Shown here piece by piece: positions 23,310-35,300 of a stretch of DNA of 64,000 nt. A model generated the notes under the pieces. That model saw nothing but the letters and a program-made list of their open reading frames with translations. It was not told where the DNA came from and did no database searches. A program made the translations under genes and the position numbers. How positions within the stretch are numbered: position 1 is the stretch's first letter; each line of letters begins with the position of its first letter. The stretch is from Phoronis australis (taxonomy: Eukaryota; Phoronida; Phoronidae): positions 106,479 through 170,478 of the forward strand of contig NMRA01000544.1 of assembly GCA_002633005.1 (NCBI GenBank), given 5' to 3'.

Positions 23310-26300
23310 GTAACTATGTTTCAGTGGGTAGAGGCACTAAGCATTCTGCTTGAGGTGCATTTAAACTATCGCTTCAACCCGCGTTCCTATAAGTTATAGT
23401 CGTTTTAAATAATGTTCACGAAAACAACAACGGATTTAAAACTTGACATGTTTCGGTGTCATTTATTAAACACCATCCTCAGAAGTCATAGTACAGTGGC
23501 CACCTAGCTAGGCCCAGCTGGATGTGGCTCCAGTTATATAGGCGAAACTGTTCGCCATTTGAAAACCAGGACCAAGGAACATCTAAATTCTGACAGTAAT
23601 TCACATGTAAATATTCACCTGCAGAGCTCCAATCATTGTTATCAGCAGTGCTCTTTCAATGACTTTGCAATAATAGACCAGGCAGTAACAACAAAGGAGC
23701 TTAAAATTCGTGAGGCTTTACATATCAGTTGGTGCAAGCCCAATCTCAATAGGCAACTGACACACCACAGGTTGTCATTGTTGGTATAGTTCATTGTCAC
23801 TCCCTGTAACTGACTGTATCTGTGCTTCATTACTTGTTGCTGGGCCTAGCTAGGTGGCCACTGTACTATGACTTCTGAGGATGGTGTTTGATAAATGACA
23901 CCGAAACATGTCAAGTTTTAAATCCGTTGTTGTTTTCGTGAACATATGCTGTTACTTGCTATCATGGAGACGTTTTAAATAAGCAGTCACAACGTCTTGC
24001 TGAAATTTTCTGCAATTGCGTGAACAGGCCGAGGGGAAGAGAAATCTCCCTCAAAAATGGAGCAACGCATAAATGTATTTTGTGCCTTCTGTTTCGGATT
24101 AAAAATTTTGAACAAATCTCAAACATGATCGAGTTACTACAGATTTTTTTTCAAACATGTTCGTGTGTAGGCTCCAACTTCGTTAATACAGTGTCTGTCA
24201 CTGATTATATCAGAGGTTTTCACGCAAAATGGCCACGGTGTATAAATTGGGGAGTTTGTGTACGTTTTTCAAATTGCGCTGTCACGTTCTCTTCTGTGAT
24301 CAGACTCCACAGATTAGCTGATTTTGATTGACTTCGCCGGTTTCACCGATTCAACCGGGTAAGAGTGTTTCTCAATAATAAGTTCCGACTTAGAGACCAA
24401 TCGTACATGACAATATAACGCCGTCCAAACAGACTTACCCTTGAGCAAATTACTCCTGGAACGACTTGTCGCGAGGTTGGGGTTGTGTGAACTCTAGTTA
24501 AACCAATACAACTTGCCCCACTTGTGACAACTTTTAATTGCTCCACCTTTACTGGGGAAGGGTATTACCCTTTTTCTAGACTAACTTTCGCCACTTCTAA
24601 TCGCTGCGTGACCACAATCCTGTGGAAGAAATTATCAGCTGCGGTCACATAACAGATTCTCATCAGTTGTTCATTGTCATGAACGGAGTAAACTTTTACG
24701 TCTTACTCTAGAGAATTATCGGATCTTTGTACATGGACGCGGCACTTAAAATTGGGATAAGTTGCACTCCATTGCAAATTGTTCAAGAGTAGGCTGTGTG
24801 TAGTTTACCCGACGGAACTGGTGAAGTCAATGAAGAGCAGAATATGACATAGGCGGATTTAGAGGGGCAGGGGGCCCGGCGCCCCCCCCCCCCCCCTCNC
24901 CCCCCCCCCCCCCTTGGCTGCCGCAAAAAAATAAAACCGTAAGAGCGTAGGGAAATGTTGAGTTTATTAATTAACCCCGGTAATTAAAATTAAACGGATG
25001 AAAAAAGATTTAAATGTGCAGTTTTAGTGTTGGGGGTGGGCTCAAATCCAATTTCAAGTGTCAAATTCGGAACACGGCGCATTCGTAACGGAACTACGGC
25101 TAAGTATAGGCTCTCCCGCGATATCCCAGGCGACCGGCAGTGGCACTGCACACTACGACTCCGTTTCCGTCGTCTGCTCCACTGTGCAATGAAGAAAATT
25201 TACTTCATTTTTTAAAGAAAATGGAACCTGAGTGACGATGAAAAAACAGAAGCTGCTGGTAAGATGTGAAATTTAATCGAAGCCTTAGTGAATCACTCAG
25301 AAACTCGCAATACTCTCTTTGTCAAACCTTATCTTAAGACGATTTCCAAAGCAATCCCCTCATTATTGCCAACACGAAAAATGGATTTGGTCTTTTGGGC
25401 ATTTGAAGACTATTTTAAATACGACAAATTTGTTAAGAATTGATGGCACAAAATATAAAACGTGTAATAAGCATTACAAAAAGAAGCAGGTTTCGTGCGC
25501 AAACGCTGTGGACCATAAACAAGTAGGTCTCTTAGTATGACGTTAATAGTTAAATCGTGGTGGTGTAGTGGTAACGCACGCGCACTCTATCCGCCAGGTC
25601 GTGAGTTCTGGTCTTTGGTACTTGCAGTTTTTCCTGTTTGACACGTTCTCCGTTTTTTTGCCTTTTTTCTTGGATAATACATCAGGAATCAAGGAAAATG
25701 CTTGATTTTTAGAGGTAAAAACAGAAAAATTTCCTGGGCGGGAAGGGGGCAAACCCCCCTCCCGACCTCCCCCCATTCGGTGCTTTGCGCATCTACAATC
25801 GTGGTTCACTTTGCGCAAATGCTTACAGCCGGACAAAATGTTGCCCCCCCCCTTGTGATATCCTAGATCGGATCTTTGTACGTGGACGCGCCACTTAAAA
25901 GTGGGATAAGTTGCACTCCATTGCAAATTGTTCACGAGTAGGCTGTGTGTGGTTTACCCGACGGAACTGGTGAAGTCAATGAAGAGCAGAATATGAACAA
26001 GGCATTCGGAATCAGTTTCCGCAGTACTGCAAAACAATAACGTTATCTCACTCTAAATAGGCCACGTTTTGTGGTTTAAGCCGCACTCGTCGACTTTAGA
26101 ACTTCGGATCACATGGCCCAAACATGTGACGTGTTCGTTACAGATTTCCCACAAATGTTTTTCAGCTTTGGTTTAGTTTCAATCAAGCTGGCCGATCAGA
26201 GGTCATTTGCCTACGTATTTTGAAAAGGTTATTTACGCTGAACACCTGCCTCTCTCAATTCTCGCGGCTGCAACCCCGCGAAGTCGTAGCCACTCTTTGC

Positions 26301-29300
26301 CCATGAATTTGTCAACTTCATAGTAGCATGTTGTATGTCTATCACTTTTGTCAGATTACCAGAAGTTATTACGAACCTTTCAAGCATCCGTGATAAAAGG
26401 ACTTTGTCCCAAATACGCGATTTCAAATGCTTTCACTGCTTTCTTGTACGTCTGAAATTTGTCCTAAATGTTAAGTAATAGGTCACGGCCCTCACTTACC
26501 GACAACTGTTAAGTGTCAACATCATGTGTTGCTCGGTTGCAAGTCAAATTTAACTTTTGCATTGTGCTAGCCCACGCTTTATCTTGAACTTGTGTGGGAG
26601 TCCCGGAGTAAGTTGAGGGTCGCGACCCAAGGTCACAAATAATTATCTCGATTCCAGTTACCCAAATCTTCGTCTTGTTGAAAACCACTCTACATGATGA
26701 TAAGGCTGATTAAAATGCCTTTACACTGTGAAATGATGGCGGGTTTAATGTGTAAAAAAGCAGTGCAGGTGTCCTGATGTCCTATGCGTTGCATCAGACG
26801 TGCGCAGGCCTCATGGATGGGCCCATTGCACAAAACACCTTCTTGTGTAAAGGTGGGTGAGTTGTTTCGCAAAAAGGGGTTGGGAATCTTGAACATAGAT
26901 ACTCGTGGTTTTCGTACGCAAGATTGGGGTTTGTCAGGTATCCCTAATCTGTCCCTTTTTGTAACTTGGGTCTGCTTGTCTGTCAGCAGAGTTGGTACTT
27001 CGACATTTAAACACCAAGGCGTTTCATACCATTCTGTGAACTGAAGAATTTACTGGCTGGTGAGTGATCAAAGCGCGTTGTTTTCTAGTACGGAGAAGAG
27101 TGATACGGCTCGACGACGTCATAGCGATACCTACAACCTATGTAAATATTTCCAGGCCATCACAGAACTGCCTTCAGTGATAACCAAATGGAAAGACGTG
27201 TACGGCCGAGAACCGAACCAGTCTGACGTAGACAACATGTTTAAAGACTTCGTTCCAATGCAACTAGACTGCCTAACACAGTACGTATAACACATTTTAA
27301 TTGTAAAACGGGGATTTCACTAGGTGGAAGTAACTAAACAAGGGTCCATCCTACAAATGCGTGTACATTTACTTCGTAACTCAATATTAGTGTGTACTAT
27401 CTTACGAAGTTAGATCTTGTCAGATTATTTCTATATGCGATATTTTTCGAAGAATGCGACCATTCTATTTTGATGACTCAGTGGGCTTCATTTCTTGAGC
27501 GAATTTACGAAATGTTAATTTCCACCCCATGTTTTTTGGTAGTTCTGGGTGAGCCCGCGACTCCACAACCATGGCCTCACTGGGTTCAGGCTAATCTCTC
27601 ATGCATTCATTGTGTCACAAATAAAGTAGTTCTCATTTGAAATCTCGTATGAGTAAGATATATGTAAGGATGTGTAGGACCTTATTTCCAAGTTTTATTT
27701 TTTCAGTATTGAATATCTGTGTGGATGAATCTTTATTTTCACTTCTAGTTAAATTCGAAATAGCCATTTTTCCTGTTCATGGTAGAAAAAACGATTTCAC
27801 TGACCCACCTCAACCGCGTAGAAATTTGTTTACTACAAAGCTCAAAGTTTACAGACCTATCACTAACATCGTATTTCCCGCCAGGCATAGAGCACTTCCG
27901 TACGTACTCACGGTCCTTTCATTCAAAGAGTCACGATAATACTGAATTTACGAGGTATACATAGCATAGAGAGGTGCCACAGAAAACGAAGACAAGCCGT
28001 AATTTTGATCTTGAGGCAGTTGTGTGTCTGCTTGCACACGGCCGTTGAAAACGAATGCACCGAGTCCGAGTAGCTGAGAGGTGGTCTGTGATGTAGTGTT
28101 CGCGGACATTAAGTTGTGAAAAATATAAATCCTCGCCCCAAAGTCATTTATTTCGTCAATAATTTGATGTTTCGCTGTTTCGGGCTGGTGGTGATGGCAT
28201 GCATTAATCACCGACTCGATTTCTATTATTCCTTTCGTAGTTGGTTTCTTGACATCAGTCTCCGCGGCGCGTGGTGTGTGCATGAATTATTGGCCTACTT
28301 ACAGCCTACTCCGCCTTTTAACCTAGTTGACTCGAGGTTAATGAAACCCCACTTACAAAATTAAATCGTTTTAATGTAATTAAGTTATTTAAGCGCCGCA
28401 AATTCAGTTGACATTGCGAGTGAATGTTGAAATAGCGAACATGGTTGAGGCATGTATGGGTTAGGTTGACCAAAAAGCAAGTTTTCACCGAATGATTAAG
28501 CGAAAAGTTTCAGATTTTCAAGACTCGCTACATATTCCTCTTTTTCTCGGCATCGGCACATCGATTTCATCTTAACTAAGGGATACAAGTTCTCAAAAGC
28601 GGCTAAGTAGATTTCCCCGAAACTTTCCGCTTTTTGTACTTATTTATCAATCTCAAAAACGTTTAGGGTGTTTCTTTTAAAGTCCTGCCTCCCGTTCAGT
28701 AACGCTAGGACCTCGCTAAAGAGCAAGACTTCGCGAGATTACGTGAGATAATGCCGTGCATTTTAAATGAGAGCACGTGACTTTGACTAGGTTTTAGCTA
28801 GGTCGTAGCATAGGTCCTAGCGTCTACTGAACGCACGCCTGGTTTTATTGTACTGTGCCATAGACAAATGCTATAACAATTTTATAGAAATGTCTTACAC
28901 TTAAAATTTGGCGTAGACACCATACTGAATGGGAAATGGAAAATTCCTAACAGCGTTTTTGAGAGATATCGGCAAGTTTTACTGAATGAGAAATGGAAAA
29001 TTCCTAACAGCGTTTTTGAGAGATATCGGCAAGTTTTCATTTGAAGAAGTTTCCCCAAAATCGACTAAGGAGTACCTTTTGTTAAAAATGAAAATATTGA
29101 CTTAAAAAGATGGCCACGTCGTTATGACAATGTTACGTAAGTATAAAGTGTATTTTTATATTTACTGACCTTTCTTCTGTCGGAAAAAGTTTTTCTTGTA
29201 ATTGCCTTCGTTCCTCAATAAGGTCTTACAAAACCTTAAAGAGATAATCCCATGGGCGGTGCAGCACTGAAAAACGTGGGGGCTAAAGCCCCCCCCAGCA

Positions 29301-32300
29301 CCCCTGTGGTGGGCCGCCTATAGACCATAGGCGACGCAGCACTGAAAAAGTGGGGCTATAGCCTCCCCCCAGTCCCCTATGGTGCGCCGCCCATGAATAA
29401 GGAATGCTCTTGGTATGTCTCTCTGTCCGTCTCAGTTGTGAAGAATTTTGTCTGGTGTTCGCAAACTTCAGGTCGCATTTCTCGTCTGCCTGACGTGACA
29501 TTCAGGCACAACCTGCAACCCCGTCGTGTCTCAAACTCATTGCTTTTTGTTTTTTTGTTTTTTTTTTTTTGTCGCGGTGACTGTTTGGTTTTCAGCATTG
29601 CACTTGAACTCATAAAAACCGCAGTTTTCATTATATCGCTCTCAAAATCTACAAGTATCTAGAACCACCTATGTATTACCGTTAGTCAGTCTTTGAACTG
29701 CATCCGTTTTAAGATAGCAGATGCGGCGGCCTTTTTGTCGGGGCATTCCACTTTTTACACACAACGCAACACATTTTCTCCAACAGAGGTCGCAGTATGC
29801 GTACAATTACTTTCAGTTTAGCTGTGTCTCGTTAGCGTGGCCATTGTGCGTACGATGTAGCAAATTTTAAATAAAGTTTTAGTTTTGAAAAAGATAAATT
29901 GTTAATAGTGAGATGCGAATGTTCGTGATTTGAGAATCCATTATGCTTACTTTCATTGAATAATGCCTCGGAGTTATTCAATTGAAGCAAGAGGCAAAGA
30001 TACTATATTAAATCGTTCGTTTTCCTTCTCAGAATCCCGGACCGTTACATTGCAATGCTTTGTTATATCGCGACTATCCCTCTCTACGTAAATCACTTGA
30101 CTTGCACTCAAATCCTACACACATATATATCACCTGACTTATTAAAAATATCCTTAATGTTATTTTTGGGGACAGAAAAATTCTATTTGCTATATCGCGA
30201 CCGTAGGCTGTTAATTCAATCGACAAGTCAAGCATTCAAGTGAAATTTTTATTTCCTTCACACACGTATATCATCTCACCGTCCATGTGCGGAAATTCCG
30301 GATGACGTGTTAACAACCTTTCCTTAGTTACTAAACCATAGAGATTATTATTTTCGCTAGTACTATAACAATGTTGTTATCGTCGTGTTGATCTTTTCTA
30401 TGACTGGCATGGTGCCAGTTGCGCCACGACCTACTTGTTTGTGAGTTGTTCCCGTTTGTTTACACGGTAACTTGCATCAGGAACTAAGTCGATGAGAACC
30501 ATTCTGTACACTACAGTTTAGTAAATTTTGGTGCCAAGATGTCGGATCTGCTCGCGTTTACACTAGCATTTTATACGCCAGTATAGGTTTTGTGTCCGGA
30601 GCAGCTGGTTTCCTAATTTTACTGTAATGTAAACGGAGTATGATTGTAGCGTCACTCGATATAACGAATAAATCATAAATTACACTTTGCGTAGTCCATT
30701 CATATTATGCGGCCCATAAACGACCGACAAATCTGTTTCCGTTTTCAGATACACGGGACTTATACCGGGCACAGCTGAGACGGTACAGAGATTAAAGACT
30801 GACTTTGGCGTTAAGATCGGCTCCACAACTGGATTTTTCAAGTCCATGGTGGACGTACTGTTAGCTGAAGCCAAAAAGCAAGGTCAGTGGTAAAATGTCT
30901 CTCTCATTCATTGAATGCTAAGTAACTTGTAAAGCACGTTACCTGGTGACCACCCGGTAAACTACATGTCTAAAAATTGTACACCCAATAAACGTTTTTA
31001 TTTCATGAAAGTAGAAAGCCTAGAAAATTTCTTTGTTGACTTTTTACCAATCTTCTACTATTTGGGTCACGCAGTTATGTCTTTTTGATGAAATTTAGAA
31101 AAAGAAAGATACATTGATAACAAAACAGTTGGATATCAAAATATGATCAAATTTCGTTTGATTTAGATGTTTAAAGTGAAATCTCAAAAACCTTATTACA
31201 CTTTCCTTTCATTATCATTTTCGTTTTCATTTTATGCATTTTTTTTTCTTTTTCCATGAAAATCATAAAAGTAAACTCTACCGAAACTTCGTACCAATGG
31301 TAAACAGCCTTGAGCATGAATGTATTCTTGAAACGATGTTACTAGGATTATATTACCACTTCATAGAGTTTTCAGCCGAGGAAGTTATGCAAAAGTGCGC
31401 CTTATTATGCGCCCACATATTTATATGTAGACGCATTATGCCGTCATCTCCGTCCGTCCGTCCGTCCGTCCGTCCGCCCGTACGGGTGGCGTCCGTCCGG
31501 CGTCCGGCGTCCGGCGTCCGCTGCTCTATCTCCAAAACCCTTTGACATATGTTCATGAAATTCGGCACATATGTTCCATTCATGAATGGGACGGCATGTG
31601 CGAACTTTCGGACGGATCCGACTACCGGTGTGCCCCCTAGTGGCAATTTTAGTTTTTTACGCTTACCTTGTATCTTCAAAACTGAGTCCTGAACGGATTT
31701 TCATGAAATTTGGTATGTAGGCACCTATTAGTGAGATCACCCTATCCTTCCGTTTTCAGATGGATTCGACATAGTTTGCGCCACCTAGTGGCCATTTTTA
31801 CTGTTTTCGAGTCTGTATCAACCAAACCGCTCAAAGGATGATTGTGAAAATTGGCATGTATGTGCTTACTATAAAGAAGACAGCTGACAATGATTTTCAG
31901 ACGATTTGGACTACTGTGGCGCCTCCTAGTGGCAGTTTTTTTTTGCGCCTATGGCTGTATCTCCTAAACCGTTCGCAGGATCTTTACGAAATTTAATAAG
32001 TGTATTTATATGATATTAACAACTGACGATGACGACNNNNNNNNNNNNNNNNNNNNNNNNNNNNNNNNNNNNNNNNNNNNNNNNNNNNNNNNNNNNNNNN
32101 NNNNNNNNNNNNNNNNNNNNNNNNNNNNNNNNNNNNNNNNNNNNNNNNNNNNNNNNNNNNNNNNNNNNNNNNNNNNNNNNNNNNNNNNNNNNNNNNNNNN
32201 NNNNNNNNNNNNNNNNNNNNNNNNNNNNNNNNNNNNNNNNNNNNNNNNNNNNNNNNNNNNNNNNNNNNNNNNNNNNNNNNNNNNNNNNNNNNNNNNNNNN

Positions 32301-35300
32301 NNNNNNNNNNNNNNNNNNNNNNNNNNNNNNNNNNNNNNNNNNNNNNNNNNNNNNNNNNNNNNNNNNNNNNNNNNNNNNNNNNNNNNNNNNNNNNNNNNNN
32401 NNNNNNNNNNNNNNNNNNNNNNNNNNNNNNNNNNNNNNTAATGCTGTGCTAATCTCGTATGTTGGTAAATTTGTTTTTAATTCTATGTTTCTGTGGTGCT
32501 TTAAGCAACTGATGTATAGGATGTGCTTGTATTATGAAGATCACTCACATTTTGCCCCTTAGCCTATTGAGGAGACAATGACCATGCCTTTCCATTTTGC
32601 AAAGTACAACATACTACATATATGCCCTCCACTGGCCACTTTATGGTACCAATAAACAACCCTAGAAGGATACCGTATACGGTGCAATTGTGGGCGCATT
32701 TCAACGCTCTGCGTTGCTCTTGTGTGAACAAGTTATAAATTTCAGGCGTAAGAAAGATTCGAATTTATGTAATATGCATTAGTGGACCAATTACGTTCCT
32801 AGTTCCACTGAACTCAAAAGACTGAATAAGCTCGTATTGCGGCAGCTTGTATGCAATGCCCGCATTCATATGCAAATAATTTAGGTGCCTTAACAACATT
32901 AATGCATGTGCTAAAGTGCACGTGCATGCTCTTTACAATTCTCTGAGGACATGGTGCAAATTGTGTGACCTGCTTTTAACTACGGGTTTTAAAACGTTGC
33001 GCACTTATTTTTTTTTGCATAGCCTGTAATTCAGAAACGTGGTAATTATCCGATAATTGCAGATAGTTCTTTTGTCAAAGTGCTCTGGTGAATTTTGTTT
33101 GAATCAGCAAATTACTCCAGTTTGAACTGGAGTGCGATATTAACCTTTAACTTCATCACGGGTTCCCAGGGTTGTTTTATAATCATGCAATTTTAAACAA
33201 AACACACGCATGGTCGTGCAGACGGTTGGCAAAGTTCGAGACAAATACATCTGGAGGAATTATAGCGGTCGAAGTTCATGAAATTAATTCATGTCACGAG
33301 GCGAAAAGTTCACCCGCGTGACTATGTGAATCAGTCGAGTATCGTTTACACTCCCAGGGTTGATATCCACAGGGGGTGGCGTTGGTAGACCCTGGACGGG
33401 CGAAAGCCAAGTCTAGTCAAGGGTGCATGGCGCACCCTTCTAAATTGGATTGTTACATATTCTAACCATCAATTGCTCAAAAGATTAGAGGCTTGGAGAT
33501 CACTTATTCGTTGATATTTGTAAAAAAGATAAGATAAATCTGGAAAATAGATATTTTGTCACGACTTTGTGACCCCCTGGCCTACAGGTTTCTTGGCATC
33601 GCTCAGTTAAGTTTCTGATGAAAAGAAATTCCAGTTTAATCTCTGCTTATCGAATGCAATGATGTAATCTTTCCCAAGACTAGAGCACTACGCTGAGTGT
33701 GCAGGCTGCAAGGAAACGGCAACCTAGTAGTGCCAGGCTATTGTGTTCGTAAAGTTTTTCCCCGGAAACTGTCTGGGCTTCCGGTTTCTGTCGATTGGAT
33801 TTGTTTGTCAATAAACATTCACAAACCTTGTTATATTTAACTTCCTGTCGCCATCTATTGAAGAAACGTTCCACTAAAATGTGTCGCTAGCGCCAACAAA
33901 AGCATACGGGAATGAATTCGCATCCACATGTTAATCCGTTATGCCTGACGTTCGTTTTCACGATCTCGTCCATTCCCTAAAACTTCACGGCCAACGTTTT
34001 CCAATCATTAGAACAATGTTTCCGTTCATGAGGTAGTCACTTGGGTCGAGGAAGCAACCATTCCATGTTCAATGTCGGATTCATCATAAGTTAAACAAAG
34101 TTTAAGGCCGAGGAGGCAGCTCAAATTAACCGTCTAGTGTGCTTAATTAAGACTTCTGCCAGCTTTGATTCAAGGGTCCGAGAAACCCGAGTCCGGCACT
34201 GGTGTCGATCATTGCTCCTTTCGATTCACGACGCTTTCTGAGATTGTTATCGAACTCGCCAGAAGTTTTAGATTTGGCATCTCTCCATCCAAGTCTTCCT
34301 TTTGCAAATTCACATGATTTCAACGCGCTTGTGACTTTTTATCGACTTTTCTATTTTCTCTATGGATTTCAATGCGTGAAGAAAATAATGGAAAAGATCA
34401 AAAGAGAGATCCTGCTACAGTTTCTCAGTAATCACTCACGTTGCCATTTGTTCTGCAGGTTATGAACCCGATGCCGCGGTGGCCGGTGACGAAGTCATTC
34501 ACGGTGCTCGACCCAAACCGTTCATGATCTACCGCAACCTGGATCTTCTTGACATATGGCCGATCCAGTCCGTTGTTAAGGTACATGTATGTTTTACTTT
34601 CGTAAACTGTGAGGATTTTTAAGGCGTTTTAGGTCAATTTAGAGTATTTTACTTATTTTAAATGTCATTTTGAACTTTTTAGCCCATATGTATGATTTAA
34701 TTTTGATGAAAGTCATCTAAAAGGGTTCAAAGAACCTTTTGCAGTAATTAAAGTTTGTGAGCGTCGTTTGGATAATAGGACTATTACCTTAGGATATCCC
34801 CTTTCAGACATTGTCGAGTGTTACGTTTCCATAAAATTTATTATCACAAAAATCGAGTCGTAAAATTAGTCTTTGATGGTTATACTGTAGTCGGCATCGA
34901 GCTCACTGGCGTTATTTGTTATGTAAATCGCTTCATTCCAATCTTATCTTACTTTGAAGTTGGGGTGTTTTTGGCCCACCGGTCGAAGCTGTTGTCAAAT
35001 TGGACAAAGTGTTTTCGAAAAGCTGCTTTCTCGTTTTAGGTTATGCAGGACCTTATCGACAAGTCCCTGCATGTTTGTAGTCAAGTATTTACAAAACTAC
35101 AGACTTTGATGTTTGACTTTGCCCTTAATTGGGTCACGTGACCATTCCATTTTATTAAAATATAGCAAAAGTGAAGGTGCCTCAATAGCAAAATACGGCC
35201 AAAATTAGTTAAATAAGAATGTTGAAGATAAAATCTCAAAAATCCTTTTACTATTTTCTCAATTATCATTTCGTTTCCCTTTTATGCAACTTTTAATTTT

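Larger units (their letters stand above)
23401..23982 (+). mobile_element. Penelope-like element fragment in phosphonatase intron 1
   Basis: A GIY-YIG nuclease segment is flanked by two 107-base inverted arms (23412-23518 and 23839-23945), nearly identical to each other. CGTTTTAAATA occurs on both outer sides (23401-23411 and 23971-23981), a likely target duplication of 11-12 bases. A 25-base tail (23946-23970) follows the right arm. Penelope-like elements carry reverse transcriptase plus a C-terminal GIY-YIG domain and terminal repeats that may be inverted; here the reverse transcriptase is missing, as in 5'-truncated copies. Confidence 0.8.

Noticed and set aside
31353-31679. 108-codon minus frame with DGRTDGRTDG
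   Set aside because: Produced by the CCGT microsatellite and the tandem array beside it.
32010-32562. Long frames across the run of n
   Set aside because: They consist of unknown bases.
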